Shown here one piece after another: positions 1 to 12,524 of a stretch of 64,000 bases of DNA (the stretch's first letter is position 1; every line of letters begins with the position of its first letter). The DNA is from Inonotus obliquus (lineage: Eukaryota > Basidiomycota > Agaricomycetes > Hymenochaetales > Hymenochaetaceae): positions 2,170,001 through 2,234,000 of the forward strand of contig JAJHTX010000003.1 of assembly GCA_032164295.1 (NCBI GenBank), given 5' to 3'. The notes beneath the pieces were generated by a model. It worked only from the letters and a program-made list of their open reading frames with translations, was not told the origin of the DNA and did no database searches. The position numbers and the translations under genes were made by a program.

Positions 1-460
1 GTTCTGAGATACTCGCGGGTTGTACAGGAGCAAAAGGCTCTACCGTCTCCGCGACCTCATTAATCTCTATGCTGGAATCAGATGATGATTCCTCAGTCGA
101 AGTTGTGGTGGCTTCGCTCTATAGTACGGTTCAATGGTCCGAAAAGGATGACAGCCACGTTGAAAGACGTACATCAGTCATTACAAAGTCCTCTTCCGGC
201 ACAACAACCACATCGACTTCTTCCTTTTCCTTCTTCTTTGAAGAACCGAAGTAATTGAAAATGTTGAGATAGTCCAAGTATCCACTCCACTGCGATGGGA
301 TGAGCGGGAGATAGTGGGAGAAAAGCGACGGTTGACGAACGCGGGAGGACTTCTTCTCTTTCTCTGATTCCTCCTCCGATCGACGGTATGGACACGCGCG
401 AATTTCGCGCTGTTCCTTGCGATATACGGCGGGTAGTCTTCTGTTTGGGCTCATCTTCAT
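1..460 (-). CDS. Unknown protein, partial (3' end outside window)
   Basis: I do not recognise this protein. The Met at 460 opens a frame rich in Arg, Lys and Glu, followed by an aromatic segment (YLDYLNIFNYFGSS) and then acidic and Thr/Ser-rich sequence. A 54 nt intron from 172 to 119 (GTACGT...TATAG) joins two exons in phase 0 and gets past an in-frame stop. The second exon runs off the left edge still open, with low-complexity Thr/Ser/Glu sequence. The gene is divergent from the complex I gene that starts at 788. A further upstream exon cannot be excluded, because another frame is open between 460 and 569. Confidence 0.45.
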
Positions 461-787
461 TTTTGAGGGGAATACACGAAGCTAGAGCGCAGAAAGCGTT
501 GTAAAAAGCGAGATGGTGGTATGGGACGAACAATGCAAGCGGACTTTGTGGAACGTCTTTTGAAGCCACGCCTCTGGAAGGGCTTTCCCCGTGCGAACAC
601 TAATCCGCTGACGTAAACTTTACGCGGCGCACAAACAATGTGCATTGACCAACAGTACTATACAACAGCAAATAACCCTTTCCTCCTTTACTTCCGAGAC
701 AACCTCTTGGGCCTTGCCCCTGTAACAACAGCCGTAACAACGTGTTACGCACATCGTGTAACACCTCGTCACAACTTTCATCCCACC
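461..787. promoter_or_regulatory. Divergent intergenic region
   Basis: This 327 nt stretch separates the 5' ends of the unknown minus-strand gene and the complex I 21 kDa subunit gene, so it probably holds both promoters. I see no TATA box or other element I could name with confidence. Short open frames occur on both strands but are not convincing. Confidence 0.3.
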
Positions 788-1548
788 ATGAAGGAGAGAA
801 ATGTGACGACGCCCTACCCGCTCATCGACAGCGACCCTCACGCCTTCCGCGTCGTTCGCTACTTTCGTCCATCAGACTATGCGACCATCGCTGCTGGCAC
901 AACGGCATTTCCCGCTGCTCTATACTTTTGGGGTTTGTGTCTGCTTCGGCAAATGTACCATTTTTGATTAACATCGGCTGCAGACATGGCTGATCCAACA
1001 CATCTGCGCATGAGGACAAGCCTTCGCCTAGGTGGATTCTTGGGCTTTCTCGGAGGATTCCTGTTGGCGTATCAACGATCAAGCTGTATGTCCTTTCTTG
1101 CTATTCCGACACTCAATCAACTCAATGAAAGTACTCTAACCTTCGTTGTTTTTACGTATCCCTGTCATGTTCATCGCGTCCACAGTCCGTTTCTGGGGCT
1201 GGTCCGAAAACAAGCGAGAGGAGGAGATGGACCTGGCGGAACTATCACAACGCGCCAAGGAGGGCAAGCCGCTTTACGGGGAATCCAATCAGCCCCTTTG
1301 GGTGCAAGGCGCTGCCCACAACAACTCACACTTTTCTCAGCTCAAATTCCGTGAGTTCCTTAATCTCTGTGGTGATTAGCTTTTCTGATGATTATTGGCA
1401 GAGGCCTTTCCCTGGTAATTGCTTCCGCTTTCTGAAGTCCGTAACTGAGCTAACTCGCAAAAGGTTCAACCTAGTCAACCATCCTCATCATGGCACAGAT
1501 CCAGCGAAGTATGGGGTGAGCTCGGAGGAAAAGAAGGATGGAGAATAA
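788..1548 (+). CDS. nuo21: NADH:ubiquinone oxidoreductase (complex I) 21 kDa subunit
   Basis: Accessory subunit of mitochondrial respiratory complex I, the fungal 21 kDa family with separate N- and C-terminal domains (Neurospora NUO-21 type). Five exons (788-932, 984-1085, 1186-1350, 1402-1414, 1464-1548) give 169 residues, the expected size. The N-terminal part has the family pattern RVVRYFRPSDY followed by a hydrophobic Gly-rich helix (about residues 60-80, LGGFLGFLGGFLLAY). The C-terminal part has the typical SENKREEEMD and HPHHGTDPAKYG segments. All junctions are in phase. Exon 4 is only 13 nt. The Met at 788 is chosen because it directly precedes the conserved N-terminal motif; an upstream ATG at 638 is in a different context. 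Confidence 0.9.
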
Positions 1549-1844
1549 ATTGTCCCATCATGCACCAGGCCGTTTACTAATACCAAAGTTGTACTGATTG
1601 AAGGGCTGAACTTCCTCAATTCTCACTTATGAACTTTCATAAACCGGCGCCGGCATTATCCAGACGCTCAGATCCCTTTGTCCCAGGCTCTTTCATCAGA
1701 CTCCGCTTCCCTTTGTCAAGCATAAAGAATAACTTGGCTATCCCTCGCGTACTCTCCCGCTACCCCTGCGGCCTCGGTCTAGCAACGAATGGTATAGTCC
1801 TCCGTGATCCGTCCCTTGATTCATTGCCAGCGTCGCGGTACAAC

Positions 1845-3470
1845 TCATTCCGTCAATGCATATGTTGACTTTGGACGGCTACCAAGTCCTGTCTGTGATG
1901 GAGCATCGGTGTCAAAAAGTGTTGCCACTGCAGAGCTTCCGTGGTATCGCTTACCTTCTCATAGATCGTCTCGATCCATCGCATATTTGCTGCGGAATCA
2001 TCTCCGTCCATCCATAAACGCGGCTGACGGCCCTTCACTTTATCGACAAAAAACTCCAACTGGTATCTATAGCTGCAATGGGAAGTTATTTCGTAGCGCA
2101 TTCTCGTATCTTTACGGACTTACGTGCTCCACCATTCCTCTCCAAATCCGTCTGGAAAATTATACGTTTTCTCAACACGCTTCTTGCCCTTTTTCGGCGT
2201 AACAGTGATAGAATGGTACATGCTTGGCAAGACGAAGTTGAAAAGTTTAACGGTACCACCCTCGCATTCTGCAACGAAGTTCACTGAGGGGAAGCGCGGA
2301 AACAGGCCAAACAGGCCCCAACCGGGCCATCGCGAGTGGCATTCGATGGAGGCGGTGACGTCGTTGGGGAATGCAAGCAATGCGGAGGCGCCGACATCAA
2401 TGTTGCGCTTCACTGGTTCGTTCCTTGGATTCGGAAAGATATCTACCTCGGCGGCTATAACTTCTGTGGGCTCCATGGATGTCACGTAACGGGCCATGGC
2501 CAGAGGATAACCTGTGGCCAGGTACTTATTCAGCACGTACTATCAAGAAGGCTTGGAAGACACCGTGGCTCACAGCCCATATCCATCATTGTTCCGCCGC
2601 CTAGCTCGAACTTGTAGCGGATATCATCGTCTTTCATGAGATGCACCTGTTCGGGTACGCAGAGAGTGACTGAGATAGTCATCAATTTACCTAACTCTCC
2701 GCTTTCGACTATTGCTTTGACGCGATTTATGGCGGGATGGAACCTACGTATCTTGCTCAGTGGTTAACTTGTAAACTGCCAAATTCTAGAATACTCGCCG
2801 TGAATGGAAGGCCTCAAGGAGCACAAGCTCCTTCTGTTTTGCATAGTCAAACAAGAATTTCGTTTCCGCTTCAGTGTTGGTGCTGGGTTTCTCAAGTAGT
2901 ACATGTTTTCCTTCTTTTAATGCCTTCAAAGTCCACTCATAGTGGAGTCCATTCGGTAGCTAGAAAACTCATGATGATTTCGTCTTGACCAGTCTGAATG
3001 GTGGATACTGACCGGATTATACACTATGTCAATCTCAGGATCATCGAGTAACTCTAAACATATCTGCCTTGGTATATATCGACAAGTCCAATGCAAGGCT
3101 GACACCAACCTTGATATCCAGTAGCACCAGAGTATACTTTCGGAATGCCGTGCCTCTTAGCAAACGCTTCAGCTCTTGTCTTATCCCTAGCTGCTACAGC
3201 ATGAACTATGACTTCTGGGTGATTCTTTACAGGAAGGATGAAGGCCGATGGTGCAATTCTTGCCGCCCCCAAAATTCCACAGCGAAGAAGTCCGTCGGTG
3301 ACCTTTATGGATTCTGGGGGATTAAAGGTCTGACAGGTCCGATTAGGCAGAGAAAAATCGCTTAATGAAGTTCAAGGAGAAACCTTCGAGGTACGCTGGA
3401 CGAAGCTGACAGCAGAGCCCATGTTACTGAGTGTGAATGGTGGTGAGAAATCGAGTTGAATTGTGTCCAT
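1845..3470 (-). CDS. Gfo/Idh/MocA family NAD(P)-dependent dehydrogenase (D-xylose / dihydrodiol dehydrogenase-like)
   Basis: Predicted cytosolic sugar or diol dehydrogenase. Eight exons (3470-3428, 3313-3110, 3053-3013, 2959-2799, 2743-2574, 2511-2124, 2072-1955, 1892-1845) give 390 residues, the usual family length. The Rossmann nucleotide-binding start reads CGILGAARIAPSAF at about residue 27. The catalytic-lysine motif EKP lies in HVLLEKPSTN near residue 120. The C-terminal alpha/beta domain includes DDIRYKFELGGG and DMGCY. The closest functional class I can name is fungal NADP-dependent D-xylose 1-dehydrogenase or dihydrodiol dehydrogenase; the substrate is not readable from sequence. The fourth intron appears to use a GC donor (CG|GCGAGT at 2798), because the nearby GT donor would break the reading frame. 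The gene is convergent with the complex I gene. Confidence 0.88.
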
Positions 3471-3593
3471 GAGAACAATCGGGGCAATTCAAATACGTCG
3501 ATCAGGTTCAAACTCCGAAGATCTACACATCGTGTCACACTTGTGCGTGTGCTTGTCACTCGGCTCTTCCCAACCTCTGACGACAACAACAAA

Positions 3594-5809
<2,216 letters not shown>

Positions 5810-6103
5810 TTGTTGCTCATCGCTCATCTAATTTACATATCCTGTTTGCGCGTTGGTCATAGTCATAACCATGTATTGGAGACAAAAATATTTGCTGAAT
5901 TAAATTCTGCGGTGCGACTTAACTTTTCACGTGAGAACTGATGCTGGTGCCAGTGTGAGCCGGTGCCGGTATGTGTATGTATGTATGAGTATGAACATCA
6001 ACGCGGTGGCATTATTCTACTTTGGTCTGGCGTTTAAGTCCGTTATCAACACCGTCACGGTGAACAAGCGCTCTTGGCCTACATCTCTCCTACACCACAA
6101 AAA

Positions 6104-8454
6104 ATGACCTCTTGGAAAGACGTGGCACAGCAGAAGCAAGCGGCAAGGAATGAAGCCATAGCGAAAGCGCGTAAGCAAGTCGAGGAAGGTAAGGTATCCG
6201 TCCAACAGGACAATGCTTACTTGCAAGCGACTGGTACGTAACGCGTCGTTCATCGTCCAGGACCACCGTTTGATTCATTTTCCCAACCATTTGTTCGTGA
6301 TTAGCCGCTGAGATTGCCAGACACATCGGTGCTGGAGAGTGGACTGCCTATAATGTAGTGACCGCGTACATCCGCCAAGCTATCCGGGCCCACGAGGCAA
6401 CGAATTGTCTGACTGAAAGTACGTATTTCTAGAGGTGAAACACCGGACCGTCTACCATATTAGAATCTAATCGTATTCGCTCCGTAGTCCTATTTGAGCA
6501 AGCCTTGGAAGAAGCGAAGCAGCTTGATGAAGAGTTTGCTTCTACGAAGAAACTGCGTGGGTCACTGCACGGTGTACCCGTGAGTTTTAAAGATCAAAGT
6601 ACGTTTCGTCTCTTAGTATTGTCAGTTATCTGATCCTGCTTCTTAGTTGAGATTACCGGGTATGACGCGACTGTCGGGTACACGAGATGGGCAAATAAGC
6701 CATCCACTTCCGACGCGCATACCGTGCAAGTGTTTCGCAAAGCCGGTGCGATCATCATCGCAAAAACAAACGTCCCTCAAACAATGCTTTCCTTCGAATG
6801 CTGCAATCCGCTCTTTGGCCGTACAACGAACCCGTGGTCCAAAGGTACGCATACATGTGGAGGAAGCTCGGGTGGAGAAGCCGCTTTACTCGCGCAAAAC
6901 GGTTCTGCCCTTGGCATAGGCTCGGATATCGGTGGCAGCCTGCGCATACCCACGGGATACTGCGGAATATACTCCCTCAAGCCTGGTTGGGGAAGGGTTT
7001 GTGGCGAGGGGGCCAAGAGTAATGCTACCGCTAACTATGAAAAAATGCCATAGCCGCTAACGCCTTCGCAGATCCCTCACCTGGCTTCGATGCGGTCCCA
7101 GCCGTATACGGTCCCATGGCAAGGTAACGCGCAAAAGAATAGCAGTTCCAAAGAACTTCTTCTAAAATGTAACTTGTCGTGTCAAGGTCCGTAGAAGACA
7201 TCGAACTTGCCAGCCGCCTTCTATTCGGAGCGGAAAGACCACCGCATAGTGCTATATTCCCACCTACTCCATACCGCGAAGCTACGCTTCCCGAGAATTT
7301 GAAATTTGGCTATTACACTTCCGGTCTGCCATTCTTCTCTTTGTAAGACTCATGTGGCTTACCGTTAAATGGCAGACCTATTTGTAAAGGCGTCGCCAGC
7401 GAGCAGGCGTGCAGTCTTAGAGACAGTTGAAGCTCTTCGAAAGGCAGGACATGAGTGTGTTGAGTTTGAGCCGACGCTAGGTACGGAAATACTCTCTAGT
7501 ATCCAAACCGCAATAACGTCCATCCTAGCTCGGGAGGCGATGTACAACTTTGTGGCACTCACCTCTTCGGACGCATACAAGGCACTCTTGGACCACCTTG
7601 GACCAGACCCGAAGGTAGGTAGCAAAAAACGCTGGCTATTCCAAGTTCCAATGATCTCCAACGCCAACTAGGAAAGCAGCCTGTTCCTTGTGACATTAGG
7701 GCCAAAGTTACCGGGTGAGATTCCGGCCAATGCTTACCACAAAGAGCTTCACTGAAGTCAAAAATGATCAATCAGGATTTGTGAGAAACTTAGCTGCGTG
7801 GATCGTCCGGACTTTCCTACACGACGAGATCTTCGTGACCTGCTTAGAGAACTCTAGGCCTAAGAGCGTCCACGACTTTCTTCCGGAAATTGCAAAGCGA
7901 GACGACTTGCGAAGGCGCTGGTACGACGAGGTGCATACAATCCATATTTAGATAACGATCCGAGTTGTGGATACTAACGGCTATTAGGTCTGGCAGAAGT
8001 ACGGGTTCGACGGGATAATCGCACCCGTTCAAGCTACTCCAGCTGTTCCTCACGGGTAAATTTTTCTCCCATCCAAGTTGAAGTTCGGCGTTTCCTAATA
8101 AACTTCAGCGCGAGTGCGAAGCTTTCACCTCTCGCTGCAGGGACCATAGTGTACAACATCATAGATAGTCCAGTCGGCACAGTCCCTGTCACTCGAGTTG
8201 ACCCCAAGTTGGACGCACTCACCGATGATTGGAAGTATAACCCGGAGCGTGGTAGCGGCTCACGCCTCTTCGAGAACGAACTGTATCACTCGAAGAACGC
8301 TCCGTACAATCCGGAACAAATGGCTGGATTACCGGTTGCAGTACAGATCGTCGGGAAAGGCGCAGAAGAAGAGAAGGTTATTGAGATGATGAAGATCGTC
8401 GATGAGGCCCTTGGACCGCGAGACTTTGGTCCGAGTGCTTGGGAGAACGAATGA
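6104..8454 (+). CDS. Amidase signature family hydrolase
   Basis: Amide-bond hydrolase of the amidase signature family (acetamidase / fatty acid amide hydrolase group). Twelve exons (6104-6233, 6305-6418, 6488-6598, 6647-7018, 7072-7123, 7187-7323, 7376-7480, 7529-7614, 7672-7714, 7758-7930, 7988-8055, 8109-8454) give 578 residues, full length for the family. The Ser-cisSer-Lys triad is visible: Lys in VSFKDQ (about residue 116), Ser in GGSSGGEA (about 190), and the cis-Ser in GSDIGGSLRIP (about 214). The substrate cannot be read from sequence. Intron 7 (7481-7528) is 48 nt and stop-free, so a retained form would stay in frame. There is no signal peptide, so cytosolic action is likely. The 3' half is duplicated downstream as a pseudogene. 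Confidence 0.9.
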
Positions 8455-9480
8455 TAAACGTTCTATTTAGATACCCTAATTATGGCTCAGTCCTCGATGC
8501 ATACCTTACCTTTTAAAATTGTTGATCAATCGGTATGCGACTCAGTGATATTGTTCTCGCAGATCGTCTTCCTGTCACTCTTACATCTGGCCGTATGAGA
8601 CCAGGGTGGTTGGTGAAGAAAGGAAGTCGACTCCATGACTCACCCTACTCCCGCTTGCTCGGTAGAGTACTCTCTTAGTCACGGTTGGGCACCAATGGCA
8701 AGCATGAGACGGAGCAACTTTGCATGGAGTTTGACGTGGTCACCAGTATCAATCCATTCCAGTCGCTTACCCCACAATGTGGTGGACTGGACCAGTATAC
8801 TGGCGGACGTAGCCAAGGTGCCATAAAGACCGAAATGGTTTCATGCCGTGCAATTTGTGACTATCTTCAGAGTCCAAGCTGACCCCATACGAAGTGCCAT
8901 CTCGCTGATGGCCGGCCTTGCAGAAGCGATAATAAGATGGACGATATTAAATGACATTGGAGCCCCACACGAACTAATACACACCGGAAGGAGATGTCGG
9001 GTTAGGGCTGAGGCCAAAAAGACTTGAAAGCTGTGTCTTGTAATTTAATTCCTTCAAACCATGCCAGGGCCTGCCTGCTAACCTCCGGACGAATTTGCTG
9101 CCGCCATCAAGGCTCCCATTGTCCTATCTCAATCAAATTTGACATGCGGAATCATTTCTGGAGTCGGCGAGACCGACCTCCACTAATCCAGATTCGCCGA
9201 ATAACCCACTGTCATTGAAGTTTTCTCCCGGGTGCATTGTTCCGCTAGATCAATCAACTAGACAAATCAGGTCTATCCTCCGAATCCGATATACAAGATA
9301 ATCAAACAAATGCAGTCTGTACCTTTCTAGCACTCGAATCAATTACTCCGCACAATATTTATGAATGAGATAAACGCAACCAAACATCAGTCAATCACAA
9401 GGTAAACAAGCCCTTTACTGTAATTACCCTAATTCACATCCGCGCGTAACAAATGAGCGTGCGCCTATTCGATAAATGAG
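8455..9480. repeat. Segmental duplication, copy A (downstream of intact amidase)
   Basis: About 1 kb of apparently non-coding DNA downstream of the intact amidase that recurs, still closely matching, at 13906-14905. Shared blocks are easy to see, for example around 8531/13986 (tcggtatgcgactcagtg) and 9110/14558 (catcaaggctcccattgtcc). Small open frames inside differ between the copies and carry stops, so I do not call genes here. Confidence 0.75.
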
Positions 9481-9723
9481 CCCGAACAAGCAGTCCAGGA
9501 GGATTGAGAGAAGATTCCCGAGCCTAGTTTTGCTTCCTGTAACATTGAATCGTTTATTCATTACATATCAAGACATCAAGAGACGAATTCGTATTGGGTG
9601 CTTTACATATTCATTTGCTTATTTGTATTCCACTCCGGCACAATATTGTCAGCAGAAATCTGTGGAGGAATTGGAAGTCATGTGAGTAGCGCTCGGAACA
9701 GCGTGTTTGTCCGCTTACCTTTC

Positions 9724-11746
9724 TCAATTGTGTTTGAGGTAAAACTCGGATTCGCGCAGGGATGGCCATTCGGTGTCCACACGTTTCGGCCCATTGATGA
9801 CTTCCCCGGTATCAACATCCATGAGAAGATAACGAGGGCCACTAAACAAATAAACGCCTCGATGATTACCCCAGAGTGCAGCATCGATTGATATGAATCC
9901 AGCCCTATGAAGTCCCCCCCATTTCTGCGCAAAATTAAAATGGTCGTGTAGTCGGCCCGATGGTTCACGGTCGATTATAGCACATTTATCGTCCATAAAG
10001 ACATACGCCTGGTCGCCCACTTCTGTGGCTGCATCGAGTCTAGTAAACCCAATCTGGCGAAGTGCTGGCCAGTCGTTCTTGATAAACTTGGGCGGAGAGA
10101 GTAATTTGTCGTGATAAGAACCCGGTTCAACCTCTACAACCACGTACTTCCTGCCTCTGAAGAAGGCAACCCTGTTGTTTGTCATCCGAAATGCAGCATC
10201 GACGGTTAAGAACCCTGCCTTCTCCAACGAACTCCATCCCTGGATGATAGGTCGACGACTGACTAAAACTTTGTCATCATTTGTTCCAGCTTCCACCCTG
10301 ATCTTGATATAACGATCCAGGGCGAAGAACCACGCATCGGAAATGTATTTCCCGCTGCGTTCGCAAGTCAAACAAGCACGTCGCATGGAGAACGTTTCCA
10401 GGTCTCTGTCGCTACCAACCAAGTACTCGTCTACAAGCACTTCTCCATCATCCTTCATAGGTTCTGGTCCTGCATCTCGCTTCTTGCGGAGCTCGTCATG
10501 GCCTGGGCCTCCTGAAATTCTTCTGTAAGTAATGGTTCAATTACTCTCACTCTCGGTCTCACCTTCATTCTGCACCTCTAATGTAAGAGATGTCAGTCAG
10601 TCAAAGAAGCAGAAATAATAGCAATAGACGCACCATCATCACCATAGTCAAAAACTGGCCAGGAGACATAAGGGAATTCCACACGGACAGTGCAAGGGGG
10701 AAGTCTAGCAATAGGGCAACGATGCTCTTGTAGAACTTCAAGATTGAAGCGCTCATTGTAAAAGACCATGGATAGACGACCATTACTATTGTATTCTCGG
10801 GCAATGCGAATGCATTCGGTCCTAATACCGCCAGGGAAAGCGATTTCTCGTTGGTTCCAATAACGGTGCCTCCAGTGTTGATCTCGTGATCCCAGACTGA
10901 GGTTCACGTCAATGCCGCCATGCGCAAAAATCTCATACTCGAATCGATTAAATAAGTTCCTTGGGGTCCAACGCTGGGAGCGTTGATCCAGCCTATAATA
11001 GCGTGCTGTCGAGACAAATATCGAATTCTCATTGCTGTCCGTATGGCGTACGAGACTAAGGTGTTCATTGGGTGCATCTTGAGCTCGTTCTAGTGCGCGG
11101 AAACCATCACGAAATATAACGTCCGGATCACGATAATCCCACCGTATCAACCTCTCCATGCTTGCTGGTCCATTGTATCCTCTAAAGTCAGTTATGTTGT
11201 CAGTCCTGTACTCGATTGCCGGGACCAACTCGTCAGCTGTTTCTTGCCGAAAGACACTGTCCAATTGTGCAATGAGAGTGCGGGCATTGTTGGGTTGACG
11301 TGCCCACTCCTCAGCTGCCGACACAAAGATAGAATCGTATGACATAGCTGCATTTTATGGATTTGGACAGAATAATCAGAAGGTAAACTGTGACTCATAA
11401 ATAAGTCTACTCACCTTCTGTGGGCTTGATAACACTAAGAGTAAATGATTGCAAAAACTTCCAGTTAATCAGGGAGATGCTGCAATGAAGGCTCTAGAAA
11501 CTGCGACACGGATGATCAGTGAGGTGTGATGATAACAACATTCATACCTAGTCCTTAAGTACAGAAAGATAACTGTGCCGGGGATAGAACTTCTCACCGG
11601 TGGGCACATGTTCATGAGGATAGCAAAGTCAACTGACACCATGAACGTTTGAGAAGTGAAGTGGGATGATGAGGCCAAGTACTTGGATTTGTACATCCAT
11701 TACCTGACTGCCACAGGGTTCGAGTTGAATTTGGTACCCTTAATGA
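9724..11746 (-). CDS. Pierisin/scabin-like ADP-ribosyltransferase fused to a four-repeat hemopexin-like domain
   Basis: Predicted mono-ADP-ribosyltransferase toxin or effector; N-terminal start unresolved. From the Met at 11345, exons 11347-10634, 10577-10563 and 10511-9724 join in phase into 504 residues. Residues 65-180 show the ART motifs of the pierisin/scabin DNA-targeting group: RLIRWDYRDP (NAD-binding Arg, about 68), FVSTARY (about 111-116), GGIDVN and the catalytic Q-x-E in NQREIAFPGGI (Gln165, Glu167). After an acidic/basic linker, about residues 295-504 hold four hemopexin-like repeats, each with a DAA/DAW start and a closing W-x-x-L...GF. Upstream, 11479-11415, 11632-11548 and 11746-11704 also join in phase, adding at least 65 hydrophobic residues, so the Met at 11345 is probably not the true start. 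No secretion signal is visible in the part I can read. Family and fold are inferred from motifs; the target is inferred from the family. Confidence 0.75.
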
Positions 11747-12524
11747 CTGTGTTCTACAAAAGCAGCACACAATTGGCCATGAACGTGATATGGTGATTGT
11801 TCTACTCGCCCAAAGAAGTGAATGAACAGCAGAGCATATGTAAAAATAAACAGCTAAGGTGTCATCGGACAACCTGCATTTGCCAAGAGCATGTCTAATT
11901 AGTCCTTTCCTTCCATTACATGCCACGAACACCACCCAAAGTGGGTCAAGATGTTCCCGGGTGCGTTTCAGCAAGTTCGCCGTTGGACGTTGAATTCACT
12001 GTTTTATCAAAGAACATGAATCAGCACTCTCCCACTCAACCAGCCGGTGCAGAACTATACTGACTTACTCAAAGGTTCGAATATTTGAGCACCGACGTGC
12101 ATCATCAAACAAAAGTCAGTAAGGAGCACAGTAAGCATCCGCAGCATATTGTAAAGTACGGATTTGGGCATGCACTGCAATCGTAAGGAGGAATAGGATA
12201 GACTTTACTTGGCAGGTCGAAGGTTACGCGAGGCATCGAGGCATCCCAAAAATGTCTAATATGACGGTCATGTGAGGAGGAAATATTGGCTGACGTGCTG
12301 CAGCACATCCTCTTCCACTCTTCCCACCCATACTCCTATCTGATCTGCATTGAAATCTGGTAACAACCCCGTTGCGTTCACTCATTACGCATCATTACAC
12401 ATCTAGTCAGTGTGTACTTTGATCATGGAGGAATGGTCGGATGGACTTTATAGATCATAGGTTATGGATCGCACACCATACCGAGGCATCCAAATGTCTG
12501 TATATTATTTGTACTGTATATACA
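11747..12524. other. Region upstream of the ART gene, possible further 5' exons
   Basis: Holds the unresolved 5' part of the minus-strand ADP-ribosyltransferase gene. A minus-strand stretch from about 11974 to 11830 reads plausibly as protein (LDPLWVVFVACNGRKGL), but I could not join it in phase to the exon at 11746. From about 12000 to 12520 I see no coding signal and no RNA gene. Confidence 0.3.

Noticed and set aside
69..254. Plus-strand open frame of 61 codons
   Set aside because: Shadow of the Thr/Ser/Glu-rich minus-strand gene, which splices in phase across this region.
2540..2573. 34 nt intron in the dehydrogenase gene
   Set aside because: Too short and out of phase; the acceptor at 2512 gives a normal 62 nt intron and the conserved DMGCY sequence.
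8635..8882. Small frames in the duplicated amidase flank
   Set aside because: They are interrupted or changed in the matching copy at 14.1 kb and show no domain.
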